Source: Mangrovimicrobium sp048323675
GTDB lineage: Bacteria > Pseudomonadota > Gammaproteobacteria > Pseudomonadales > Halieaceae
Direction of reading: 5' to 3'
Assembly (NCBI RefSeq): GCF_048323675.1
Contig: NZ_JBLWFK010000005.1
Coordinates: 310,001-374,000 of the forward strand
DNA length: 64,000 nucleotides
Under the pieces are notes generated by a model, which was given only the letters and a program-made list of their open reading frames with translations, had not been told where the DNA came from and did no database searches. The position numbers were made by a program, and so were the translations under genes. Of the stretch, positions 16,931 to 25,597 are shown piece by piece. How positions within the stretch are numbered: the stretch's first letter is position 1; each line of letters begins with the position of its first letter.

Positions 16931-19129
16931 ATGCTGTTTGGCAGAAAAAAGAAGAACCCCATTATCCTGCGCGACAAGGGCGTGGTGGAGTGGAAGTACG
17001 CCACCTGCGGCTACTGCTCCACCGGCTGTTCCATCGAGGTCGGCATCGACGCCCGGGGTGAGGCGGTGACTACCCGCGGCGTCGCCGATGCGCCGGTCAA
17101 CCGCGGCAAGCTGTGTATCAAGGGAATCACCGAGGCGGAGATTTTCAAGGCCCAGGGCCGCGGCGTCGAACCGCTGCTGCGCGCATCCCGCCACGACGAG
17201 TGGCAAACCCCGGGCTGGGACGCGGTACTCGACAAGACCGCCGCCGAGTTCAAGCGCATCCAGGAAAAGTACGGCCGCGACAGCGTGGCGGTGGTGTCTA
17301 CCGGTCAGATCCTCACCGAGGAGTTCTATACCCTCGGCAAGCTGACCCGCGGCCTGATCGGCACCAACAACTACGATGGCAACACCACCCTGTGCATGGC
17401 CTCGGCGGTGTCCGGTTACAAACGCTCCTTCGGTTCCGACGGCCCGCCTGGCTGTTACGACGACTTTTCCCACACCGACTGCCTGCTGGCCTTCGGCTCC
17501 AACCTGCCGGAGCAGCACCCGGTCATTTACTGGCGCCTGAAGGAGGCGCTGGAGGCGCGCAAGTTCCCGATCATCGTCGTGGACCCGCGGGTAACCATGT
17601 TCGCCCAGTTCGCGGACATTCACCTGCCGATCACCCCAGGCACCGACCTGGTGCTGCTCAACAGCCTCGCCCACGTGATTTTCGACGAGGGGCTGGCGGA
17701 CCTGGATTACATCCATGCCCACACCAACGGCATCGAGGATTTCCAGGCGCTGGTGCAGCGCTACGACCCGGTCAGCGCGTCGCGCCTGTGCGGCATCGAT
17801 GCCGACACCATCCGCAACGTCGCCCGGCTGTACGCCAGTGCCGGCGCCGCCATGTCGATCTGGACCATGGGCATCAACCAGAGCACCCACGGCTCCGACG
17901 GCGTCTGCGGCATCAACAACCTGAACCTGATCACCGGTAACATCGGCAAGCCCGGCGGCACCTCGTTGTCGATCACCGGGCAGTGCAACGCCATGGGTAC
18001 CCGCGAGTGGTCCTCCTGCTCCGGCCTGCCCGGTTACCGGGCGCTGGAGAATCCCGCGCACCGCGAGGAAGTGGGCAGGTTCTGGAACGTGGACCCGGCA
18101 TTTTTCCCGCAAAAGCGCGGCATGTGCATGACCGACATCTTCCCCGCCATCGAGTCGGGGCAGATCAAGGCTCTGTGGTTGGTGGCCACCAACCCGATGA
18201 CCTCCATGCCCAACACCCAGCGCATGCGCAAGACCCTGGAAAAACTGGAGTTCTGCGTGGTGCAGGACGCCTACCAGGACGTCGAGGCGACCCAGTACGC
18301 CCACGCCTTCCTGCCGGCCTCGTTGTGGGCGGAGAAGGAGGGCTGCTTCACCAATACCGAGCGCCGGGTCAACCTGGTGACCCAGGTCAAGCCGCCGCTG
18401 GGTAATTCGAAGCCGGACCTGTGGATCTTCAACGAACTGGCAAAACGCTGGGATGTCAGCGCGCAGATGAAGTTTCCGGAAAGTGCCTCGGAGGTTTTCG
18501 ACGAGATGCGCGCGCTGTCCGTCGGCACCGGCGCCAACGGCCACCAGCGCATGCTGGATATCTCCGGCATGAGCCACGCGAAAATCCTCGCGCAGCGCGG
18601 CATCCAGTGGCCGATGCGCGAGGGCGACGACACCGGCAACCAACGCCTCTACACCGACGGCGTGTTCCAGTTCCCCGATGGCAGGGCCAAACTGCTGGCG
18701 CTGGACTGGGTGGACAACAACGAGAAGCCCGACGCGGACTTCCCGTTCTGGCTCAACAGCGGCCGGGTGGTGGAGCACTTCCACACCCGTACGCGCACCG
18801 GCAAGGTCGGCAACTGCAACAAGTTCAGCCCGACGCCCTATATGGAAATGAACCCTGACGCGGCGGCGGAACTGGGGCTGAAAAACATGGAGTACGTCCG
18901 CTTGGTATCGCGCCGCGGTGACGCGGTGGTGATGGTCCAGTTGACCCAGCGGGTGCCCTTCAACATGGTGTTCATCCCCTTCCACTTCCACGACTGTGTC
19001 AATCGCCTGAGTCTCGGCCTGCTCGATCCCCACTCCCGCCAGCCCGCCTTCAAGCAGTGCTCGGTGCGGGTGGAGAAAACCGATCAGGTGGAAGCGGCGA
19101 AAATGAATGTCCAGATGCGGGCTTTCTGA
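16931..19129 (+). CDS. Second NasA-type molybdoenzyme, probable nitrate reductase
   Basis: A 732-residue molybdopterin oxidoreductase. The [4Fe-4S] site is at Cys26, Cys29, Cys33 and Cys62, and the nitrate-reductase-like stretch TTLCMASAVSGYKRSFG places the molybdenum ligand at Cys155. There is no signal peptide and no C-terminal BFD or FAD domain, so it is shorter than many NasA proteins and needs an external electron donor. It differs clearly from the NasA at the left edge of the window. It follows nirD by 10 bases and is followed by a DmsB/DmsC-type fusion, which suggests a cytoplasm-facing membrane complex drawing electrons from quinol. Nitrate as substrate is strongly suggested by nirBD but not proven. 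Confidence 0.88.
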   Translation: MLFGRKKKNPIILRDKGVVEWKYATCGYCSTGCSIEVGIDARGEAVTTRGVADAPVNRGKLCIKGITEAEIFKAQGRGVEPLLRASRHDEWQTPGWDAVLDKTAAEFKRIQEKYGRDSVAVVSTGQILTEEFYTLGKLTRGLIGTNNYDGNTTLCMASAVSGYKRSFGSDGPPGCYDDFSHTDCLLAFGSNLPEQHPVIYWRLKEALEARKFPIIVVDPRVTMFAQFADIHLPITPGTDLVLLNSLAHVIFDEGLADLDYIHAHTNGIEDFQALVQRYDPVSASRLCGIDADTIRNVARLYASAGAAMSIWTMGINQSTHGSDGVCGINNLNLITGNIGKPGGTSLSITGQCNAMGTREWSSCSGLPGYRALENPAHREEVGRFWNVDPAFFPQKRGMCMTDIFPAIESGQIKALWLVATNPMTSMPNTQRMRKTLEKLEFCVVQDAYQDVEATQYAHAFLPASLWAEKEGCFTNTERRVNLVTQVKPPLGNSKPDLWIFNELAKRWDVSAQMKFPESASEVFDEMRALSVGTGANGHQRMLDISGMSHAKILAQRGIQWPMREGDDTGNQRLYTDGVFQFPDGRAKLLALDWVDNNEKPDADFPFWLNSGRVVEHFHTRTRTGKVGNCNKFSPTPYMEMNPDAAAELGLKNMEYVRLVSRRGDAVVMVQLTQRVPFNMVFIPFHFHDCVNRLSLGLLDPHSRQPAFKQCSVRVEKTDQVEAAKMNVQMRAF

Positions 19130-19157
19130 GGCACATCGAAAACAAGAAATATACGCT

Positions 19158-21062
19158 ATGACTGTCGAACTGTTTGAACCAATTGCCCGCTCGCGGAAGT
19201 CCGAATCGATTTTTCCGCTGCGGGATAACGAGCCGGAATACGCCCGGCTCAACGATCCGCAAACCGCGGAGCGCAACCGCTACGGCGACCTGATCGAGTT
19301 GAAGACCCTGGTCGATGAAGCGGTATCGCTGAATATCAACGGGGTCAGCGAAGTGGGTTTCAATCCCAATCGCCACAAGCAGCACGCGTTTCACTTCACC
19401 GCGGACAACTGCATCGGCTGTCACGCCTGTGAATCGGCCTGCTCGGAGAAAAACGACCTGCCGCCGCACCTGAGTTTCCGCTCGGTGGGCTACGTGGAAG
19501 GGGGTACTTACCCCAACTACACGCGCATGAATATCTCCATGGCCTGCAACCATTGCGACGACCCGGTGTGCCTGAAGGGCTGCCCGACCCGGGCCTACAC
19601 CAAACACCCGGAATACGGCGCGGTGATCCAGGACCCGAACATCTGCTTCGGCTGCGGCTACTGCACCTGGGTCTGCCCCTACAACGCCCCGCAGCTGGAC
19701 CCGGTGGCGGGCCAGGTGGAGAAGTGCAACATGTGCGTGGACCGGCTGGAAGTGGGCCTCAAGCCCGCCTGCGTCTCCGCCTGCCTCGGCAACGCGCTGA
19801 ACTTCGGCGTGGTGGAAAACACCCCGGAGAACCGCCAGCAGATCGAGACCAGTATCCCCGGCTTCCCCGACCCGGAAATTACCCACCCCAACATCCGCTT
19901 CCAGCAGACCCGCAGCATGCCGCGGGAGGTGACCCGCACCGATTCCATGCCGGTGAAGTACCGCCGCGACGACAAGTCCGGCCGCTACCGCCCGGTGGTC
20001 GACCAGAAAGCCGGCAAGCAGCGCTCCTGGAACCTGGGCCGCCTGTCCAGCCGTGAAAACCCGTTGGTGGTATTTACCCTGGCGACTCAGGCGGCGGTTG
20101 GCCTGATGGCGATCCTCTTCCTCGGCAATCAGGCGGGAGTCCCGTCCCTGGTGGCCCTCGCCAACTCCCCGGCATACCCCGCAGCCTTGCTCTGCAGCCT
20201 TGGGCTGGTCGGCCTTGGCCTGCTGATGTCCGCCATGCACCTGGGTAAACCCCTGCGCTTCTACCGCGGTTTCAACAACTACCGGCATTCGCCAGTGGCG
20301 CGTGAAGGTCTTGGCGCCATGTTCTTCATGATCTTCACCGGCCTGCATTTCCTTTGCGTTCTGCCCGCGCAGGACTGGCTGCAGGCACTGTTCCCGCAGC
20401 TCGAGTCACTTGGCGGCCCGCTTGGCGCGCTGGCGCGGGTCTTTGGGCTGCTGGCCCTGGTTGCAGGTGCGACGTGTATCTACTACATGTACCGCTGTTA
20501 CCGGATCAAGGCGCGACCTTTCTGGAACCACTGGCAGACGGCTACCGCCTTCATCGGTACCGCACTTTCGCTCGGTGGTATTGCCACTGCCGCGTTGGGT
20601 CTGCCGACGCTGCTTCTCCTGGGCGAGCCGGTGGGACCGCTGGCGCAGTGCAGCGCAGTTCTGATGCTGGCGGGACTGGTAGTAGAGGGCTTTGGCCTGT
20701 GGCGCCATGCCAACGATATGAATATCGCCGAGAGCGAAGGCGCGGTCTCACACTATGTGCAATGCACTACCTTCGGCAAAACCTACCTGTTGCGCAATGC
20801 CCTGCTCGGCATGGCGGCACTGGCTCTCGTGGGTTTCCTGGCGGCGGCGCCGACCGGAGCGGGCGCTATCGTCGCCCTGATGGTTATCGGCTCGGCTGTT
20901 GCGATCATGGCCCTGCTGGGTCGTGCCCTCTTCTACGTGCTGGTGATCCCCACCACCATGCCCGGTGCTTTTTTCTGGAAAAACAAGGGGTTCGAGGAGC
21001 ACGCCCGGGAAATCGGGCTCGCCGATATGCCCCAGGTGGGGGTCGTTCCCCACCTGCATTGA
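19158..21062 (+). CDS. Fused DmsB-type ferredoxin and DmsC-type membrane anchor
   Basis: A 634-residue protein joining two subunits that are separate in DMSO-reductase-like enzymes. After a leader of about 80 residues come four cysteine clusters for [4Fe-4S] centres: Cys85/88/91/95, Cys130/133/138/142, Cys163/166/169/173 and Cys190/193/205/209. After a basic linker, residues about 315-615 form roughly eight hydrophobic helices of the DmsC kind, the quinol-oxidising anchor. No export signal is present, so the clusters face the cytoplasm, matching the unsignalled molybdoenzyme upstream. The ATG at 19158 has a weak ribosome site. Fusion and pairing are seen; electron flow from quinol is inferred. 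Confidence 0.85.
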   Translation: MTVELFEPIARSRKSESIFPLRDNEPEYARLNDPQTAERNRYGDLIELKTLVDEAVSLNINGVSEVGFNPNRHKQHAFHFTADNCIGCHACESACSEKNDLPPHLSFRSVGYVEGGTYPNYTRMNISMACNHCDDPVCLKGCPTRAYTKHPEYGAVIQDPNICFGCGYCTWVCPYNAPQLDPVAGQVEKCNMCVDRLEVGLKPACVSACLGNALNFGVVENTPENRQQIETSIPGFPDPEITHPNIRFQQTRSMPREVTRTDSMPVKYRRDDKSGRYRPVVDQKAGKQRSWNLGRLSSRENPLVVFTLATQAAVGLMAILFLGNQAGVPSLVALANSPAYPAALLCSLGLVGLGLLMSAMHLGKPLRFYRGFNNYRHSPVAREGLGAMFFMIFTGLHFLCVLPAQDWLQALFPQLESLGGPLGALARVFGLLALVAGATCIYYMYRCYRIKARPFWNHWQTATAFIGTALSLGGIATAALGLPTLLLLGEPVGPLAQCSAVLMLAGLVVEGFGLWRHANDMNIAESEGAVSHYVQCTTFGKTYLLRNALLGMAALALVGFLAAAPTGAGAIVALMVIGSAVAIMALLGRALFYVLVIPTTMPGAFFWKNKGFEEHAREIGLADMPQVGVVPHLH

Positions 21063-21215
21063 GGCCCGGGTCAGCTGCCGCAGCGCAAAACAGGGGTTGC
21101 CGTACTGGCGATTTTCCAGGGCGTGGTGGCTCGCTTTCAATTGTCGCGGAGACGTGGTGACTGGCGTCGTTAACCAAGTATTCTATGTGCTGGTTCAATC
21201 ACAGGAGAATAACAA

Positions 21216-21779
21216 GTGCGCGACGCCGAACTGACCCCCGAACTGCTGGCCTTCATTCGCGAACAGAAGGACCGCCAGGAAATACACGACTGCCTGATGC
21301 GCTACGCCCGCGGCGTGGATCGCCACGACAGGGAACTGATGGCCTCCGCCTATCACCCGGACGCCTATGACAAGCACGGCATTGCCGAGGGTGGTGTCGG
21401 CGAGTTCTGCGACTGGGCCATCGGCATGCACGGTGCTACCCAGACCGGTCACCAGCACATCATCAACAACCACAGCGTGGAAATTGACGGTGACGTTGCC
21501 CATGCGGAAACCTATTTCAGCTTCTGGGGCGAGAATCGCGAGGGTCCGCCGCTGATGGCTTTCGGCCGCTACATCGACCGCTTTGAAAAGCGCGACGGGC
21601 GCTGGGCGATTGCCTACCGGGTGTGCATGACGGAACAGACCGGGCACTTTATCCCCACCAACTACCCGGAGGAAGTGCGCAGGAAATCCGCATCGACGGG
21701 CCCCTGCACACGGGACAAGGGAGATTTGTCCTACGTCAGGCCACTGGGACCGGAGGCGGTGGTGCCCCGCGCCGGGTAA
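21216..21779 (+). CDS. SnoaL/NTF2-like protein
   Basis: A 187-residue protein whose first 140 residues resemble the SnoaL-like (NTF2 fold) family: a helix (LAFIREQKDRQEIHDCLMRYARGVDRHD), then strands containing GATQTGHQHIINN and AETYFSFW. Members include isomerases, dehydratases and ring-hydroxylating small subunits, so no reaction can be assigned. The start is a GTG at 21216 with AGGAGAAT ideally placed. It lies 153 bases after the membrane anchor gene and converges on the globin-like gene. It may belong to the accessory block rather than to nitrate metabolism. Confidence 0.75.
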   Translation: MRDAELTPELLAFIREQKDRQEIHDCLMRYARGVDRHDRELMASAYHPDAYDKHGIAEGGVGEFCDWAIGMHGATQTGHQHIINNHSVEIDGDVAHAETYFSFWGENREGPPLMAFGRYIDRFEKRDGRWAIAYRVCMTEQTGHFIPTNYPEEVRRKSASTGPCTRDKGDLSYVRPLGPEAVVPRAG

Positions 21780-21788
21780 GCGCGGTAC

Positions 21789-22262
21789 TCAATACTGGCG
21801 GTAGGGGTCTGTTGCCGCGTACTGCGGCTGGCACTCTCCCTGCATTTCCTGCCGGGAGGGGGTTTGCGGATCGAGCAGCATGGCGCTGAGGCTGGTGGCC
21901 GCCGCACGCCAGGCCGCAGTTGTCTGGCTATCGGCCCGATTGCCGAGCGCCTGCGATATCGTCCACAGCAGGGCTTCCTGGGCCTGTTGCAGTTCCGCGG
22001 CGCTGACGCCCTCGGCGCGCATGCGCTGCCCCAGGGCTCGCAGGGCGGGAGCCAGGTTTTCCACCAGGTCAAGGGTGGCGACGGCGGTATTCAGGAGCGC
22101 CATCAACTGGGATGCCTGGGCGGGGTCGCTGGCTTCCAGTCGTCGGCTCAGTGTGGGAGTGGTCTTTGCCAGTCGCTGGTAAAACAGAAGCGAAAATTGG
22201 TCTGCCATCGGAACGATTCTGGCCCAGGAGTCCTGTACCAGGGCGATCTGTATGGGTGTCAT
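21789..22262 (-). CDS. Globin-fold protein lacking heme-binding residues
   Basis: A 157-residue protein that follows the bacterial single-domain globin pattern along its length: MTPIQIALVQDSWARI at the start, then ALRALGQRMRAEGV and ALLWTISQAL. The proximal His expected in LGxRHxxYGV is Met here, the CD1 Phe position reads Leu, and the whole protein contains no histidine. It is therefore unlikely to bind heme in the usual way and may be a sensor or a structural relic. AAGGAAAC lies just upstream of the ATG at 22262. Standing next to nitrate genes it may once have dealt with nitric oxide; present function is unknown. Confidence 0.75.
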   Translation of the reverse strand: MTPIQIALVQDSWARIVPMADQFSLLFYQRLAKTTPTLSRRLEASDPAQASQLMALLNTAVATLDLVENLAPALRALGQRMRAEGVSAAELQQAQEALLWTISQALGNRADSQTTAAWRAAATSLSAMLLDPQTPSRQEMQGECQPQYAATDPYRQY

Positions 22263-22646
22263 CCGTTGTTTCCTTTATTCCCCGGGTAAAAATACGCCCC
22301 ACACCAACCGCTGCGTAAACAGATGCTGGGCGGGGCGCCATTGCCCTGGATGTTGCTTTCCGGACGCAACACATCGGTCCGGAATCGCTTGCGCGATAGC
22401 ACGGTTTATACAGCAGGAACTGTGCCATTCTTTTAGTCTGTTGATTTATATAGATATATCTACGATTCAACGCCAGGCGGCAGGGGCTCTCCGGCCTTTC
22501 CAGGGGCGCCTGCACCATATTGGCGCCGGGTGTCACGCTCGCTTCCCGGCGCTAGCTTGCGGGTGGTTATCGCAATTAAATAAATCACTTGATTTAAAAA
22601 AATATGATGGCGTAGTATTCGCCGAGTGATTGCAGGAAGACGCCGG
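22263..22646. other. Intergenic region with palindromes, between globin-like and TetR genes
   Basis: A divergent control region of 384 bases without a credible gene. It is markedly AT-rich around 22435-22625. Two palindromes stand out: TAGATATATCTA at 22451-22462, and TAAATCA/TGATTTA with a 2-base centre at 22581-22596. Either could be the operator of the TetR protein encoded just downstream. Confidence 0.5.
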
Positions 22647-23345
22647 ATGCAGGGTTCCGGGGTGTCCCGACAGGAGGAGGAATTGGAGCTGGCGAAACCC
22701 CGGCAGGTGAAGCCGCGCAAGCGCATGGACCCACGCCGGGAAACAACCCGGCAGGCCATACTGGAGGCCGCGGAAACCCTGTTTGCTGAACAGGGTATCG
22801 ACGCTGTCTCCCTGCGGCAGATCGGAGCTGCGATCGGTGCGGGCAACACGGCGGTGGTGGCTTACCACTTCGGTGACAAGGAAGCCCTGATCGAGGCCAT
22901 CCTGCGGTTTCGCCTGCCGGACTTCGAACGGCGCCGCGCCGAGTTGGCCGGGGCCTGGCGGGATGGAGAGGCGGGTATCCGGGAGATTCTCGAAGCGCTC
23001 TGGCTACCCCTGTTCGAGCAACGCAACGCTCAGGGCAGACGCAGTTACGCCGCGTTCCTGGCCAGCTTTGGACGTTCCGGCTGGGGCTGGGTGTGGACGG
23101 AGTCGGAGGCCCTGGTCCCGGTGACCGTGAGCCTTGCCACCCGCCTGCAGGCGGCGATGCCCCCGGCAGCCCGTCCCTGTTTCATGCCCCGGGTGCGGGC
23201 GGTATCGGCGCTGATTACCGCGGGAATCCAGGCGCTCGATCTGCAGGAGGATTTGCCCGGGGAACAGGAAAGGGTCCTGTTCGACGATCTCATTCGCATG
23301 GCCGCGGCGGCGCTGGGCGCGCCGGGGCCTGCCAACCAACAATAA
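22647..23345 (+). CDS. TetR/AcrR-family transcriptional regulator
   Basis: A 232-residue DNA-binding repressor. The helix-turn-helix domain lies near residues 28-75 (TRQAILEAAETLFAEQGID, then SLRQIGAAIGAGNTAVVAYHF), and the larger C-terminal part is the ligand-binding domain. The ATG at 22647 is chosen because AGGAAG lies seven bases upstream; a GTG at 22626 is possible. It ends 16 bases before the dioxygenase gene and is probably cotranscribed with it, so it is likely to control itself, the dioxygenase and the MFS gene. The ligand is unknown. Confidence 0.85.
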   Translation: MQGSGVSRQEEELELAKPRQVKPRKRMDPRRETTRQAILEAAETLFAEQGIDAVSLRQIGAAIGAGNTAVVAYHFGDKEALIEAILRFRLPDFERRRAELAGAWRDGEAGIREILEALWLPLFEQRNAQGRRSYAAFLASFGRSGWGWVWTESEALVPVTVSLATRLQAAMPPAARPCFMPRVRAVSALITAGIQALDLQEDLPGEQERVLFDDLIRMAAAALGAPGPANQQ

Positions 23346-23361
23346 AACGGGAAGCACAACA

Positions 23362-24273
23362 ATGACTGAAGCAACGTTACACGCACAAATGGATACCGGT
23401 GCAGCGAGCGGGATCGAGGTGATCCCGGTGGCTGGAAGTATTGGAGCGGAACTGCAAGGCGTCCGCGTAGGCGGCGACCTCACACCCGACCAGGTAGCGC
23501 AGATTCGCGCAGCCCTGCTGCAATACAAGGTGGTCTTTTTCCGCGGGCAACACGACCTGGATGACGCCGGCCAGGAGGATTTCGCCGCGCTGTTCGGTCC
23601 GCTGCAAAAGCACCCGATGGTCGCCGCCTCCGGTGGCTCTGCCGCGCTCCTGGAATTGACCGAGGGCTACTCCGCGTCGGTCTGGCACACCGACCTCACG
23701 TTTGTCACCGAACCCTCGGCCTTCTCGGTCCTGCGCCCGATAAAGCTGCCCCCCTGCGGTGGCGACACCCTGTGGGCCAATGCCGCCATGGCCTACCAGC
23801 GGCTGCCGCAGCCGCTGCGGGTGCTGGCGGACAACCTCTGGGCGATCCATTCATCGGCCTTCGATTTCGACGCTGCATTCAATGCAGACTACCTTGCGCG
23901 GATGAAGGACTATGGCAGCAATCCCGCCCGGCACATCAGCGAAGTGGAGCACCCGGTGGTACACGTACACCCGGAGACCGGCGAGCGCTCGCTGATTCTC
24001 GGTTCCTGGGTGAAGCGTTTTGTCGGCCTCAACGGCCCGGACTCGGCCAAGATTTTCGAAATACTGCAGTCCTACGTTGCGATGCCGGAAAACACGGTGC
24101 GCTGGCATTGGCAGGCCGGGGATGTCGCCATGTGGGACAACCGCGCCACCCAGCATCGCGCGGTGCCCGACTACGGTGACGGCGAGCGCATCCTGCGCAG
24201 GGCAACGGTGCTGGGCTCCGTGCCGACCGCCATCGACGGCAGTCACAGCCGACAGCGCAAGACGCAGGCTTGA
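23362..24273 (+). CDS. TauD/TfdA-family alpha-ketoglutarate dioxygenase
   Basis: A 303-residue Fe(II)/2-oxoglutarate-dependent dioxygenase. The iron triad is seen as His109 and Asp111 (VWHTDLTF) and His265 (ATQHRAVPDYG), with a 2-oxoglutarate-binding Arg near 279. Such enzymes oxidise taurine, alkyl sulfates, aryloxyacetates or similar small molecules; the sequence does not tell which. The gene lies directly behind the TetR gene and 25 bases before an MFS transporter, a layout typical for a small inducible degradation unit. It is not the ectoine hydroxylase EctD, which belongs to a different dioxygenase family. Confidence 0.85.
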   Translation: MTEATLHAQMDTGAASGIEVIPVAGSIGAELQGVRVGGDLTPDQVAQIRAALLQYKVVFFRGQHDLDDAGQEDFAALFGPLQKHPMVAASGGSAALLELTEGYSASVWHTDLTFVTEPSAFSVLRPIKLPPCGGDTLWANAAMAYQRLPQPLRVLADNLWAIHSSAFDFDAAFNADYLARMKDYGSNPARHISEVEHPVVHVHPETGERSLILGSWVKRFVGLNGPDSAKIFEILQSYVAMPENTVRWHWQAGDVAMWDNRATQHRAVPDYGDGERILRRATVLGSVPTAIDGSHSRQRKTQA

Positions 24274-24298
24274 CTGCCGGTTGTAGCGGCGCTCGGCC

Positions 24299-25597
24299 AT
24301 GAGTGTCTCAACAGCTTTTTCTGCCCAGTTTGCCGACCTGCGCGCCGGGTGGCGCGCGCTGCTGGCAACGTCGCTGGGGCTTTCCTCGGGGATGGCGATC
24401 CACCCCTTCGTGATGAATGTGCTCGCCCCGCATGTGGTCAGCGGCATGGGTTGGTCGAAGGCCGACTTTGCGCTGGCGGCAATGGTCTCTGGCCTGGCGA
24501 TCTTTTCCTACCCGGTGGTCGGCCGACTGGCCGACCGTTTTGGTGTGCGCCGGACGGGAGCGGTCGGTATTGCGGCGACGGTGCTGAGTTACCTCGCTAT
24601 TGCTGCGCTGGACGGCCCCGTCGGCTACTACGTTGCGATCCTGATCCTGCAACTCACCCTCGGTGCGATGACTACCGGGCCGGTGTTCCTGCGCATGGTA
24701 ATTGCCGCCTTTGATCGCAGTCGGGGCCTGGCCCTGGCCATCGCCGTTTCCGCCCCGGCGCTGGTCGCAGCACTGGCCAGCCCCCTGTTGGCGGCACTGA
24801 TCGAGGTCGCCGGCTGGCGAACCGGGAGCCTGGCTGTCGCCGCCTATTCGCTGCTAGTGGGTGCCCTGGCCCTCGCGCTGGTGCCTGGCGCCGCGGGCAA
24901 AACCTCCGCAGGCGGGCCAACTGAAACCGCAGGTGAAAGCCCGGCCGGGGTTGGCTTTCGCGCGCTGTTTGCGAGCAGGGCATACCGCATCCTGATCGCT
25001 ACCACGATACTGGTGAGCCTGCCCCTGGTGCTGACCCAGTCCCAGTTGTCGCTGGTACTGATCGACAACGGTATGAGCATGAGCGCTGCCGGCAGCATTG
25101 TGGGCCTGTTTGCCGTGGGTACGATCATTGGCCGCCTGCTGGCGGGACTGGCGCTCGACCGGTTTCCGGCTGAGTACGTCGGGGCTATAGCCTTTTGCCT
25201 GCCCGCTGTCGGAATGCTGTTGCTCGCTGCGCCCTGGGATACGACACCGGTGCTGGCCGCCGCGATCATCCTGATGGGGCTGGCTTTCGGTGCCGAGGGC
25301 GATGTCCTCGCCTACATGGTGTCGCGCTATTTTGACCTGGCGAGTTACGGCACCGCACTTGGTACGCTGTTCGCGGCCGTGGGCATTTCCGCGATGCTGG
25401 GCGCCCTGCTGTTGAGCCAGAGCCTGCGCCTGTGGCAGGGCTATACGCTGTTCCTGCTGGTTGCCTCGGTCAGCGTGCTGGCGGGTTGCCTCCTGCTGCT
25501 CGGCCTGCGGCGCGCTCATCCGGTCGGCAGCAGCAACCCGGCGGAGGACTCAATCGCCGCAATCGGTGAACACCAGGGTGGGGTTGCGGACCTGTAA
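24299..25597 (+). CDS. MFS transporter
   Basis: A 432-residue major facilitator protein with about 12 hydrophobic helices and the family motif GRLADRFGVRRTG after the second helix, in the class of oxalate/formate and monocarboxylate porters by style. The ATG at 24299 lacks a clear ribosome site, so translation may be coupled to the dioxygenase gene 25 bases upstream. It probably imports the dioxygenase substrate. Its last 48 bases overlap the end of the convergent lipoprotein gene. Confidence 0.82.
   Translation: MSVSTAFSAQFADLRAGWRALLATSLGLSSGMAIHPFVMNVLAPHVVSGMGWSKADFALAAMVSGLAIFSYPVVGRLADRFGVRRTGAVGIAATVLSYLAIAALDGPVGYYVAILILQLTLGAMTTGPVFLRMVIAAFDRSRGLALAIAVSAPALVAALASPLLAALIEVAGWRTGSLAVAAYSLLVGALALALVPGAAGKTSAGGPTETAGESPAGVGFRALFASRAYRILIATTILVSLPLVLTQSQLSLVLIDNGMSMSAAGSIVGLFAVGTIIGRLLAGLALDRFPAEYVGAIAFCLPAVGMLLLAAPWDTTPVLAAAIILMGLAFGAEGDVLAYMVSRYFDLASYGTALGTLFAAVGISAMLGALLLSQSLRLWQGYTLFLLVASVSVLAGCLLLLGLRRAHPVGSSNPAEDSIAAIGEHQGGVADL

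Noticed and set aside
16754..19276. An 840-codon open frame on the minus strand
   Set aside because: Antisense to the second molybdoenzyme gene; its translation is low-complexity and matches no family.
23362..24273. Ectoine hydroxylase EctD
   Set aside because: The protein has TauD/TfdA-type motifs and lies in a separate TetR-MFS unit almost 9 kb from ectA.
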